A stretch of 20,174 nucleotides of DNA. Origin: Deltaproteobacteria bacterium (GTDB lineage Bacteria > Desulfobacterota > Desulfobaccia > Desulfobaccales > Desulfobaccaceae). The notes under the pieces were generated by a model, which saw nothing but the letters and a program-made list of their open reading frames with translations, did no database searches and was not told the DNA's origin. Within the stretch, counting starts at the first letter, position 1. Each line of letters opens with the position of its first letter. This document shows positions 1 to 5,606 of the stretch, piece by piece. The position numbers and the translations under genes were made by a program. Where the stretch lies: assembly GCA_016874895.1 (NCBI GenBank), contig VGSX01000030.1:1-20174 (forward strand). Direction: 5' to 3'.

Positions 1-1
1 A

Positions 2-604
2 GCCCTGGGAATATACCTCTCCGGGCACCCCCTGGAAAAATACCGGCGCCAGCTCCAGGTCCTGGCCGACCTGACCATCCCGGACCTGGAGGAGAGATCC
101 GAGAACGGGCCGGTGACCCTGGGCGGCATCGCCGTGGCCATGAAAGAAACCATGACCAAAAAGGGCGACCGCATGGCCTTCGTCACCCTGGAGGATCAGG
201 GAGGCTCCGTGGAGGTGGTGGTGTTCAGCGACATTTACCAGCGCTCCGCCCACCTGCTCAAAAACCCGGGCCTGCCCCTGCTCGTCCGGGGCACGGTGGC
301 CCAGGAAGAAAAAGGGCCGAAGATCATCGCCCAGGAGGTTCGCTCCCTGGAGGCCGAAAGCGACAAGATCCCCCCCGCCCTGCATGTGCGCCTGCATACC
401 GACGGCCTGGACCAGGACCGCCTTCTGCGCCTGCGGGAGATCCTGCAGCGCCACCGCGGCCCCATCCCGTCATTTCTCCACTTCATTTCACCCCCCCAGG
501 CCGAACACGTCCTGGCCCTGCCCCCCGCCCTGCACCTGAAACCCTCCTCGGCCTTGAGGGAGGAGATCAATCAACTGTTCAACTACTCGGTCTTGGAGTA
601 CTAA
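2..604 (+). CDS. dnaE: DNA polymerase III alpha subunit, C-terminal part (5' end outside window)
   Basis: This is the last 200 codons of the replicative polymerase catalytic subunit; the frame is open from base 2, so the gene begins upstream of the window. The visible part starts with the SGHPL motif that precedes the OB-fold in DnaE. It continues through the OB domain, whose signature KKGDRMAFVTLED is followed by a V/F-rich strand (SVEVVVF), and ends in the usual small tau-binding C-terminal region. In the family the OB domain contacts single-stranded DNA and the C-terminus binds the clamp loader. The polymerase active site is not in the window. The stop at 602-604 is followed by a REP-like palindrome and then the promoter of the next gene, so dnaE probably ends its transcription unit here. 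No truncation or frameshift is seen in the visible part. Confidence 0.95.
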   Translation, partial: ALGIYLSGHPLEKYRRQLQVLADLTIPDLEERSENGPVTLGGIAVAMKETMTKKGDRMAFVTLEDQGGSVEVVVFSDIYQRSAHLLKNPGLPLLVRGTVAQEEKGPKIIAQEVRSLEAESDKIPPALHVRLHTDGLDQDRLLRLREILQRHRGPIPSFLHFISPPQAEHVLALPPALHLKPSSALREEINQLFNYSVLEY

Positions 605-641
605 AATATTCCCGGTCGGTCCAGCGGCTTTTCAGTTCGAA

Positions 642-671
642 GGCGGGATGCGCTTCGCTTTCCCGCCCTAC
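642..671 (-). repeat. REP-type palindrome with GTAG head
   Basis: Read on the minus strand, a GTAG tetranucleotide (complement of 668-671) leads into a hairpin with perfect 7-bp arms (642-648 and 661-667) and a short inner GCG/CGC pairing. Hairpins with a GTAG-type head are the form recognised by REP-associated tyrosine transposases (RAYTs) in proteobacteria. It lies directly after the dnaE stop and has no T-run, so it may shield the 3' end of the mRNA but is not a classical terminator. No second copy was seen in this window. Confidence 0.55.
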
Positions 672-718
672 ATGGTGAACTTTTCATAGCAGAAAAAAAA
701 GAGTTCTGATTTTAAAAC

Positions 719-746
719 TTGACAAAGAGATAATAGGAACTAATAT
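719..746 (+). promoter_or_regulatory. Sigma-70 type promoter for the cysteine-rich gene at 780
   Basis: A perfect TTGACA (719-724) is followed by a 16-bp spacer and TAATAT (741-746). The predicted start of transcription is about 25-30 bases upstream of the ATG at 780, and a GGAGGG ribosome site lies at 770-775. It is one of the best promoter matches in the window, which suggests the small gene is well expressed. Confidence 0.7.
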
Positions 747-779
747 TAACCAGTAAGAACTCATTATTTGGAGGGTATA

Positions 780-1136
780 ATGCCTGACATGCAGATTGAA
801 CGCGCCCCCGGCGGTTTCCAGGTGGACGGCTTTGTGTTGCAACGCGGTAAGTGCGGCTGCGGCGGCATGGGCGGCGATTGTTGTTTCACCTACTCCAAGG
901 TCAAAAAAGACGGCAATCGTCTAGTTTATGAAGGCAAGGCCACGGCGCCCTCCACCTCCGATAATTTTAACTGGGGCTATGTGGTCAAAAAGGGGGACAT
1001 TGAAGTCCAGGTGGATATGCAGGACACCCATGACCCCAAGCCTTTCTTTGTGGGATACTCCCCCCCCGCTCTCACAGCGTGGGTTGATAAGGGATGGCAG
1101 GTGATTTCTCAATACGAAAACCCGGCTGAATCCTAA
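780..1136 (+). CDS. Small cysteine/glycine-rich protein of unknown function, 118 aa
   Basis: I do not recognise this protein as a characterised family. The ATG at 780 was chosen over an in-frame TTG at 768 because GGAGGG (770-775) sits at ideal spacing before 780, and 768 overlaps that site. The striking feature is a Cys/Gly patch at about residues 24-36 (KCGCGGMGGDCCF), giving a CxC followed by CC, a plausible metal or Fe-S ligand set or a redox pair. The rest is rich in beta-prone, charged and aromatic residues (KVKKDGNRLVYEG, FNWGYVVKKGDIEVQV), with no signal peptide or membrane segment. It has its own strong promoter and lies 190 bases upstream of another Cys-rich mini-protein, so a shared role in metal or redox handling is a guess from context only. 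Confidence 0.8.
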   Translation: MPDMQIERAPGGFQVDGFVLQRGKCGCGGMGGDCCFTYSKVKKDGNRLVYEGKATAPSTSDNFNWGYVVKKGDIEVQVDMQDTHDPKPFFVGYSPPALTAWVDKGWQVISQYENPAES

Positions 1137-1212
1137 GACAAGGCAACATTGTTGAACTCGAAAAAAGTCTTTTTCACCCCTGAACTTTCCCCTTCAAGGG
1201 GCGAGGGTATTA

Positions 1213-1311
1213 ATGAAGCAATATTACGTCATAGGAGAAGGAGTTTATCTAACGTATTTGCTGAATCGGCAAAAAATGGCTCAGATTAGCGTGTTCAAGG
1301 GAACATCATAA
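1213..1311 (+). CDS. Possible 32-aa small ORF
   Basis: An ATG at 1213 preceded by GAGGG (1203-1207) opens a 32-codon frame (starting MKQYYVIGEGVYL) that stops at 1309-1311, just 16 bases before the next gene's start and next to its Shine-Dalgarno sequence. It resembles no family I know. It could be a translated small protein, a leader whose translation affects the downstream gene, or chance. The good ribosome site and position argue for it; the short length and lack of any recognisable motif argue against. Confidence 0.25.
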   Translation: MKQYYVIGEGVYLTYLLNRQKMAQISVFKGTS

Positions 1312-1327
1312 CTAAGGAGGATTACAC

Positions 1328-1480
1328 ATGTGTACTTGTGGCTGCACCGCCAAGGTGCCGGAACCCCAAGGAGAAGAAACCGTTAAGTATTATTGCTCCC
1401 AATGTAATGCCATCAAGGACGCCAAAGAAGGAGCCCCCCGGCCCGAGTGCTGCGGCAAAAAAATGTTGGAAGTAGATTAA
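1328..1480 (+). CDS. Desulforedoxin-like / zinc-ribbon mini-protein, 50 aa
   Basis: A perfect AGGAGG (1315-1320) stands 7 bases before the ATG. The 50-residue product has seven cysteines: C2, C4 and C6 (MCTCGC), C23 and C26 (YYCSQC), and C41-C42 (ECCGKKM). The CxxC followed about 14 residues later by CC-G-x-x-M is the arrangement of the desulforedoxin domain, which holds one Fe(SCys)4 centre in desulforedoxin and in the N-terminus of desulfoferrodoxin. The extra N-terminal CxCxC could give a second site or a metallothionein-like role. No other domain is attached, so it would be a small soluble cytoplasmic iron or zinc protein. The desulforedoxin assignment rests on cysteine spacing alone; a generic zinc ribbon is the alternative. 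Confidence 0.8.
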   Translation: MCTCGCTAKVPEPQGEETVKYYCSQCNAIKDAKEGAPRPECCGKKMLEVD

Positions 1481-1622
1481 CGTTAGGCCATCAGCTTCAG
1501 CAAGGAAAATTGCATTAAGCCGACTAAGCGCAAAAATCAGTAGTCAGTTGCCTTATACCGACTCCGGGTATTTAATTCCCTAAGCTGGTGATTGACCGCT
1601 TACCTTAAAGCCTCTCCTCCCG

Positions 1623-1673
1623 GCCCTGTGAAGATGATCCGCCTGCCAGCGTTCTTCTTGACAGGGCTTTTTT
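1623..1673 (+). terminator. Possible intrinsic terminator upstream of the tRNA
   Basis: GCCCTGT (1623-1629) pairs with ACAGGGC (1661-1667), and inside it GAAGA (1630-1634) pairs with TCTTC (1653-1657). The stem is followed at once by six T residues (1668-1673). It would end transcripts from the small cysteine-rich genes. It overlaps the proposed -35 box of the tRNA promoter, so only one of the two readings may be real, or both may be used. Confidence 0.4.
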
Positions 1674-1685
1674 ATGTGGTAACAT
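1658..1685 (+). promoter_or_regulatory. Candidate promoter of the tRNA-Arg gene
   Basis: A perfect TTGACA (1658-1663), a 16-bp spacer, then TAACAT (1680-1685), 13 bases before the first base of the tRNA. The -10 box is imperfect and the -35 box lies in the right arm of a terminator-like hairpin. Confidence 0.45.
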
Positions 1686-1698
1686 AAAACCAACATGC

Positions 1699-1775
1699 GG
1701 GCGATTAGCTCAGGTGGATAGAGCGTTGGTCTCCGGAACCAAAGGCCGGGTGTTCGAGTCACCCATCGCCCGCCA
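1699..1775 (+). tRNA. tRNA-Arg (anticodon CCG)
   Basis: The 77-nt sequence folds as a full cloverleaf. The acceptor stem is GGGCGAT (1699-1705) with ATCGCCC (1765-1771). The D arm is GCTC/GAGC, the anticodon stem is TTGGT/ACCAA around loop CTCCGGA, and the T arm is GGGTG/CACCC around TTCGAGT. The anticodon CCG is at 1733-1735 and reads CGG arginine codons. The discriminator base is G and the CCA end is encoded (1773-1775). No copy of its 3' end was seen elsewhere in the window, so there is no sign of use as an integration site. Confidence 0.97.
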
Positions 1776-1891
1776 AAAAATATCAAGTGGTCAGGTTAGC
1801 CTCCACCACGTTGCCGCCTGCGGCAAGTTCAAAAAGTTCCTTAACTGTAATTCCCGCCTGAAAATTAATATAAGATAGCATCAACTGCGAC

Positions 1892-1982
1892 AATGGATAA
1901 TACCTCATGCCTGTTTAAAATTCTATCTGGCATGCAGGCCATTATCAGACGGAGCCTCACCGGGAGAATGATAATCGTCTGA
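1892..1982 (+). other. Strong stem-loop pair in the gene-free stretch 1776-2161 (candidate structured RNA)
   Basis: The 386-base stretch between the tRNA and spmA holds no convincing gene. It does contain two consecutive stems. In the first, GATAAT (1896-1901), CCT and CATGCC (1906-1911) pair with GGCATG (1929-1934), AGG and ATTATC (1941-1946): about 15 pairs, small bulges and a 17-base loop. In the second, TCAGACG (1945-1951) pairs with CGTCTGA (1976-1982) around 24 bases. A weaker ATCTG/CAGAT pairing follows. I could not match this to a known riboswitch or small RNA. It may be a 5' leader of spmAB, a small RNA, or a tRNA-trailing processing structure. Confidence 0.4.
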
Positions 1983-2085
1983 AAACTGCAGGTCGATCAT
2001 CTGGAAACATATCTCTGGGACTCTTCAGATAAGTAGCGGCTCTTCTGTCAGCAAATCAGGGGTGCCAAACTTGAGTTGTTAGGAT

Positions 2086-2124
2086 ATTTTCATGGTTCGC
2101 GGGTGACTTATAACTCATGAAAAT
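2086..2124. repeat. 9-bp perfect inverted repeat upstream of spmA
   Basis: ATTTTCATG (2086-2094) and CATGAAAAT (2116-2124) form a perfect inverted repeat with a 21-base centre in which GTT/AAC extends the symmetry. It lies 38 bases before the spmA start in AT-rich DNA where a promoter is expected. It could be a regulator binding site or an mRNA leader hairpin; no regulator is identified. Confidence 0.4.
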
Positions 2125-2139
2125 TATTTAGAATATAAC

Positions 2140-2154
2140 TTCCTTTTTAAGGAA
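2140..2154 (+). promoter_or_regulatory. Hairpin covering the spmA ribosome-binding site
   Basis: TTCCTT (2140-2145) is complementary to AAGGAA (2149-2154), which with the following AGGG forms the purine-rich ribosome site of spmA (ATG at 2162). The three-base loop makes a small stem that could hide part of the site until opened. The stem is short and A/T-rich, so it may be only weakly stable. Confidence 0.35.
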
Positions 2155-2161
2155 AGGGTGT

Positions 2162-2746
2162 ATGAACGTCATCTGGATGGTGCTCGTCTGTCTGAGCGTC
2201 TTGTTTGCGGCGGTCAGCGGCAGGATCGATGAGTTTACCAAGGCCCTGTTCGAGGCCGGGAAGGCTGCGGTGGAGGTCTGCATGTTCCTGGTGGGCATCG
2301 TCTCACTGTGGCTGGGCCTGACCAAAATTCTGGAGGACTGCGGCGTTATCTACAAGATGTCCAATTTCTTCCGGCCCGTCATGTCCCTGCTGTTCCGTAA
2401 CATCCCGCCAGGGCACCCGGCCATCACCAACATTACATTGAACCTGCTGGCCAACGTCCTGGGGATCGGCAACGCCGCCACCCCCCTGGGCATCAAGGCC
2501 ATGGAGGACCTCCAGAAATTGAACCCCAAACCCGACACCGTCTCCTTTGAGATGATGCTCTTCATTGTCATTAACACGGCCAGTGTGCAGTTGATTCCCT
2601 TTACGGTGATCGGGCTATTGGCCAGCTACGGCTCCCAGAACCCGAACCGGATCATGCTCCCCACCTTCATCGCCACCGTCATCTCGGCCGTCACCGCGGT
2701 GGGCATCCTCTTGCTGTATAAAAAAATCTACGACAGGAAAGGTTGA
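2162..2746 (+). CDS. spmA: SpmA-like nucleoside-recognition (Gate) membrane protein, 194 aa
   Basis: This is an integral membrane protein of the nucleoside-recognition/Gate superfamily. The length (194 aa) is close to Bacillus SpmA. Hydrophobic segments lie at about residues 3-20, 38-55, 85-105, 130-150 and 165-187. The conserved loop GNAATPLG (103-110) before a helix and the IPPGHPAI stretch (81-88) are family hallmarks. In Bacillus, SpmA and SpmB are needed for proper spore core dehydration, but homologues are widespread in non-spore-formers, where substrate and role are unknown. The partner spmB begins one base after this stop, so the two are translated together and probably form a complex. 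An AAGGAAAGG ribosome site precedes the ATG and is partly tied up in a hairpin. Confidence 0.9.
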   Translation: MNVIWMVLVCLSVLFAAVSGRIDEFTKALFEAGKAAVEVCMFLVGIVSLWLGLTKILEDCGVIYKMSNFFRPVMSLLFRNIPPGHPAITNITLNLLANVLGIGNAATPLGIKAMEDLQKLNPKPDTVSFEMMLFIVINTASVQLIPFTVIGLLASYGSQNPNRIMLPTFIATVISAVTAVGILLLYKKIYDRKG

Positions 2747-2747
2747 C

Positions 2748-3275
2748 ATGGAAAAGCTGCAGCAGGCCTTTCAGTACCTCATTCCCCTGTTCATCTTTTT
2801 CACCATCGCCTACGGCTTTGCCAAAAAGACGCCGGTATATGAGTCCTTCGTCACGGGGGCTAAAGAGGGCATTAATATTATCATCGGCATCTTTCCCTAT
2901 GTCCTGGCCATCTTCATCATGGTGAAAACCTTCCAGGCCTCGGGGGCGCACGACTTTTTCAAGGGGGTTTTTGCCGCAGCCACCGGCCCCTTGGGGCTGC
3001 CCCCGGAAGTCTTTTCCATCGGCCTGGTGAAACCCATGTCCAATGCCGCGGCCCTGGGAATTTTTACGGAAATCTTGAAGACTCACGGGCCCGACTCCCT
3101 CACCAGCAGCATCGCTGCGGTGATTATGGGGAGCGCCGAGACCACCTTTTACGTCATTGCGGTGTATCTGGGCGCGGTGGGCATCCGCAAGTCCAGGTAT
3201 CTGGTGCCGGTCTGCCTGACTGCGGACCTGGTGGGGATTATGGTGGCCGTAATTGTCGTGCGGATGTTGTTCTAG
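2748..3275 (+). CDS. spmB: SpmB-like nucleoside-recognition (Gate) membrane protein, 175 aa
   Basis: Second half of the spmAB pair, starting one base after the spmA stop. It is about 175 aa, the usual SpmB length, with hydrophobic segments near residues 9-24, 42-60, 72-92, 120-143 and 152-174. The motifs VKPMSNAAALGIF (94-106) and SAETTFYV (129-136) are characteristic of the SpmB/Gate family. Like SpmA it should lie in the inner membrane. No transport substrate is established for the pair. Nothing around it suggests sporulation: kdsB in the same window indicates a Gram-negative envelope, so the sporulation-based name is historical. A GC-rich stem follows the stop. Confidence 0.9.
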   Translation: MEKLQQAFQYLIPLFIFFTIAYGFAKKTPVYESFVTGAKEGINIIIGIFPYVLAIFIMVKTFQASGAHDFFKGVFAAATGPLGLPPEVFSIGLVKPMSNAAALGIFTEILKTHGPDSLTSSIAAVIMGSAETTFYVIAVYLGAVGIRKSRYLVPVCLTADLVGIMVAVIVVRMLF

Positions 3276-3293
3276 TCTGGTTCCCTTGGCCCC

Positions 3294-3335
3294 GGGGGCG
3301 CTTCCGGTTCCAGGAAGCGGAGCAGACGCGCCCCC
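3294..3335 (+). other. Strong GC-rich stem-loop after spmB
   Basis: GGGGGCGC (3294-3301) pairs perfectly with GCGCCCCC (3328-3335), and CTTCC/GGAAG forms an inner arm. It starts about 18 bases after the spmB stop. It lacks a T-run, so it could be a 3' stabilising stem or a factor-assisted terminator. The rest of 3276-3464 holds no gene I can support. Confidence 0.4.
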
Positions 3336-3439
3336 GCCGGCCAGCCGAAACCGCAGCAGGAAGAAAAGTCTGCCACCGCAGAAAGACCGAAGCCGATGTG
3401 ATTTTGCCCTGATAACCGGAGATGCCTTGATCTACCGTC

Positions 3440-3448
3440 TGCTATAAT
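3440..3448 (+). promoter_or_regulatory. Extended -10 promoter before ahbD
   Basis: TG-C-TATAAT is an extended -10 element with a perfect hexamer (3443-3448). No good -35 box lies at the right distance; TTGATC at 3427-3432 is too close. If this is the real promoter, transcription starts near 3455 and the AAGGAA at 3449-3454 is not in the mRNA, which bears on the choice of ahbD start codon. Confidence 0.45.
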
Positions 3449-3464
3449 AAGGAAAAGAAGCACC

Positions 3465-4532
3465 TTGAAAGGTAAAGACAATAAAACCCCCATGTTACGC
3501 CTTCTGGCCTGGGAGACCACCCGGCGCTGCAACCTGGCCTGCGCCCATTGCCGGGCCGCTGCGGGCCTGGGACCCTATGAGGGTGAGTTAAGCACGGCCG
3601 AGGGCAAGGCCCTGTTGGATGATGTTGCCGGTCTGGGCCCGGTGGTGGTAATTTTGACGGGCGGTGAGCCCCTGTTGCGGGAGGACATCTACGAGCTGAG
3701 CGCTTATGGGGCCAGCCTGGGCCACCGCATGGTCATGGCGGTGAACGGCACCCTGGTCACTCCCGACATCGCCCGGCGGCTCAAGGACTCGGGCATCCAG
3801 CGGCTGAGCATTTCCGTGGACGGGGCCAGCGCGGCCAGCCATGACCGCCTCCGCCAGGTGTCCGGCGCCTTTGCCGGGGCCATGCAAGGCATAGAAATTC
3901 TGAAGCAGGCGGGCCTGCCTTTTCAGATCAACACCACTATCATCGCCGCCAACCGCCTCGAACTGCCGGCTATTTATGAATTGGCCCAAAAACTGGGCGC
4001 TGCGGCCCACCATGTCTTTGTCCTGGTCCCCACCGGCCGGGGGGAGGAGATCAGGGACCAGCTGCTGTCTGCGGCGGACTACGAGGAGACCCTGCGCTGG
4101 CTCCTGGCCCGGCAGAAAGAAGGCCTGCTCCACCTCAAGCCCACCTGCGCGCCGCAATTCTATCGCCTCTGGCGGCAGGAGGCCGCGGCCCGGGGTGAAA
4201 AAATTTCGGCGGCCACCCACGGTATGGAGGCCATGACCAAGGGGTGCCTGGGCGGCCAGGGTTTCGCCTTCGTATCCTATCGGGGCCAGGTGCAGCCTTG
4301 CGGTTATCTGGAACTGCCGGCCGGCGACCTCCGGGAACAACCCTTCAGCCGGATCTGGGCCGAGTCGCCCCTGTTTGCCGCGCTCCGGGACCTGGAAGGC
4401 TATCACGGCAAATGCAGCCGCTGTGAATACCGCAAGGTCTGCGGCGGCTGCCGGGCCCGGGCCTATGCCCTGACCCAGGATGTTCTGGGGGATGAGCCCC
4501 TGTGCCTCTATGAACCGAGGGTTTCGGCATGA
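3465..4532 (+). CDS. ahbD: Radical SAM/SPASM heme b synthase AhbD
   Basis: AhbD carries out the last step of the siroheme-dependent heme pathway, oxidative decarboxylation of two propionates of Fe-coproporphyrin III to vinyls, giving heme b. The radical SAM motif CNLACAHC is at residues 22-29 (C22, C26, C29) and GGEP at 66-69. The C-terminal half carries SPASM-type cysteines (KGCLGG, QPCGY, GKCSRCEY, KVCGGCRARAY) for auxiliary Fe-S clusters. The sequence LLAWETTRRCNLAC and the closing YEPR strongly resemble AhbD of sulfate reducers; the related AhbC/NirJ is less likely. The start is uncertain: TTG 3465 has AAGGAA upstream, while ATG 3492 begins closer to the conserved region. The gene overlaps the next by 4 bases. 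The other ahb genes and siroheme synthesis genes are not in the window. Confidence 0.88.
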   Translation: MKGKDNKTPMLRLLAWETTRRCNLACAHCRAAAGLGPYEGELSTAEGKALLDDVAGLGPVVVILTGGEPLLREDIYELSAYGASLGHRMVMAVNGTLVTPDIARRLKDSGIQRLSISVDGASAASHDRLRQVSGAFAGAMQGIEILKQAGLPFQINTTIIAANRLELPAIYELAQKLGAAAHHVFVLVPTGRGEEIRDQLLSAADYEETLRWLLARQKEGLLHLKPTCAPQFYRLWRQEAAARGEKISAATHGMEAMTKGCLGGQGFAFVSYRGQVQPCGYLELPAGDLREQPFSRIWAESPLFAALRDLEGYHGKCSRCEYRKVCGGCRARAYALTQDVLGDEPLCLYEPRVSA

Positions 4533-4999
4533 ATCAGAATGACAATGTCCCCCTGGATGACCTGGATAAGGCCATCCTGAACCAGATTCAGTCTTTCTTT
4601 CCCATTACCCCCCGGCCCTATGCGGCCGTGGGGGAGTGTCTGGGTCTGTCAGAAGAGGAAGTGGTGGCCCGGGTCCACAGGATGGTGCAGGAAGGGGTGA
4701 TCCGCCGCATCGGGGCCAATTTCAATTCCCGGCAATTAGGCTACACCAGCACCCTGTGCGCCGCCGAGGTTCCCGAGGAGCAGATCGAGCAGTTCATTGA
4801 GGTGGTGAATCAATATCCCGGGGTGACTCACAACTACCTGCGGCGCCACCGGCTGAATATCTGGTTTACCCTGATTGCGGAGTCCACGGAACGTCTCGGT
4901 GAGATTTTGAAAGAGATCGGGGAAAAAAGCGGCATTGCTGAGATCTATAGCTTCCCGGCCAGGCGGATTTTCAAGATTCAGGTGGATTTCGCGCTTTAG
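4529..4999 (+). CDS. ahbA/ahbB: Siroheme decarboxylase subunit (AhbA/AhbB, Lrp/AsnC-like fold), 156 aa
   Basis: AhbA and AhbB form the heterodimer that decarboxylates siroheme to 12,18-didecarboxysiroheme, the first committed step towards heme through the Ahb route. Residues about 10-62 form an AsnC-type winged helix (LDKAILNQIQ, GLSEEEVVARVHRM, GVIRRIGANFNS), followed by a regulator-like alpha/beta domain with PGVTHNYLRRH (98-107) and IWFTLIA, conserved in this family and in NirD/L/G/H. It could be mistaken for an Lrp regulator, but the motifs and the ATGA overlap with ahbD make the enzyme reading much stronger. The WFTLIA segment leans towards the alpha (AhbA) type, though I cannot settle which subunit it is; the partner subunit must be elsewhere. 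Confidence 0.82.
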   Translation: MNQNDNVPLDDLDKAILNQIQSFFPITPRPYAAVGECLGLSEEEVVARVHRMVQEGVIRRIGANFNSRQLGYTSTLCAAEVPEEQIEQFIEVVNQYPGVTHNYLRRHRLNIWFTLIAESTERLGEILKEIGEKSGIAEIYSFPARRIFKIQVDFAL

Positions 5000-5030
5000 C
5001 GCCTGAGTCTAGTCCAGTTTTTTAAAAATT

Positions 5031-5066
5031 AAAAAGGGGCAGCTTGGGCGGGTCTGAGCCCCGCCC
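5031..5066 (-). terminator. Intrinsic terminator of uspA
   Basis: On the minus strand a GGGCGGG/CCCGCCC stem (complements of 5060-5066 and 5046-5052, 7-base loop) is followed a few bases later by GCCCC and a run of T (complement of 5031-5035), with more A/T beyond. It lies 20 bases after the uspA stop. From the other side it could also help stop ahb transcripts arriving on the plus strand. Confidence 0.5.
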
Positions 5067-5086
5067 CGTGACATTCTTGAACCTGT

Positions 5087-5533
5087 TCACTTGGGAATGC
5101 ATAGTACCGGACACGGCAGCAGGCGCACCACCTTTTCTGCGGTGGAGCCGAAAAAGACCTCCTCGATTTTGCCGCGTCCTTTTTTGCCGTAACCGCCCAT
5201 GACCACCAAGTCCACCACCAGGTCCCGGGCCAGGACGGCGATCTCCTGAAAAGGGGTGCCGGTGGCGATGATGGTATCCACCGACTGCGCCGACGGATTC
5301 CACTGTTTGAGAAAATCCTGCATTTCTTTTTCAGCCTTGCGGCGCAGGTCTTTAACGACTTCTTCCCGGTTCTTGCCGATATGGCTACCTAATTTTTCCA
5401 GAAAATTCTGATCGATGACGTGGAGCAGGATCAGGCGGGCATCAAAGCGCTGCGCCAGAGTCTGGGCGGCGCTGAAGGCAACCCCGGAACAATCGGAAAA
5501 ATCTGTGGCCACTAAAATTGAATTGAAGTCCAT
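5087..5533 (-). CDS. Universal stress protein (UspA family), 148 aa
   Basis: A single-domain universal stress protein of normal length. The N-terminal strand ILVATDFSDCS (residues 6-16) carries the aspartate used in nucleotide binding. The ATP-binding signature G-2x-G-9x-G-S is complete near residues 116-130 (GKKG, then FFGSTAEKV), and the protein ends with the typical CPVLCIPK. ATP-binding members form cytoplasmic dimers linked to stress or energy limitation; the client here is unknown. It is the last gene of a minus-strand run, 73 bases after the thioredoxin-like gene, and is followed by a terminator. A small GC-rich inverted repeat in the 73-base gap (around 5572-5602) may separate the two transcripts. 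Confidence 0.92.
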   Translation of the reverse strand: MDFNSILVATDFSDCSGVAFSAAQTLAQRFDARLILLHVIDQNFLEKLGSHIGKNREEVVKDLRRKAEKEMQDFLKQWNPSAQSVDTIIATGTPFQEIAVLARDLVVDLVVMGGYGKKGRGKIEEVFFGSTAEKVVRLLPCPVLCIPK

Positions 5534-5606
5534 GGCTAAGCCTTACAATCCCACAGAAATGCCATGCATAAATCCGGAGCGGCGCTGAAGCCGCCCCAGA
5601 CCGGAG

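Noticed and set aside
1699..1775. tRNA-Arg as an integration (att) site for a mobile element
   Set aside because: No duplicate of the tRNA 3' end and no integrase gene were seen in the window.
3427..3448. TTGATC plus TATAAT as a standard -35/-10 pair before ahbD
   Set aside because: The spacer is only 10 bases; the TATAAT is better explained as an extended -10 element with TG at 3440-3441.
3588..4406. Minus-strand open frame (272 codons) opposite ahbD
   Set aside because: Shadow of the ahbD reading frame; no ribosome site or recognisable domain.
4529..4999. Lrp/AsnC-type transcription regulator
   Set aside because: Winged-helix fold is shared, but THNYLRR and WFTLIA motifs and the 4-base overlap with ahbD fit siroheme decarboxylase better.
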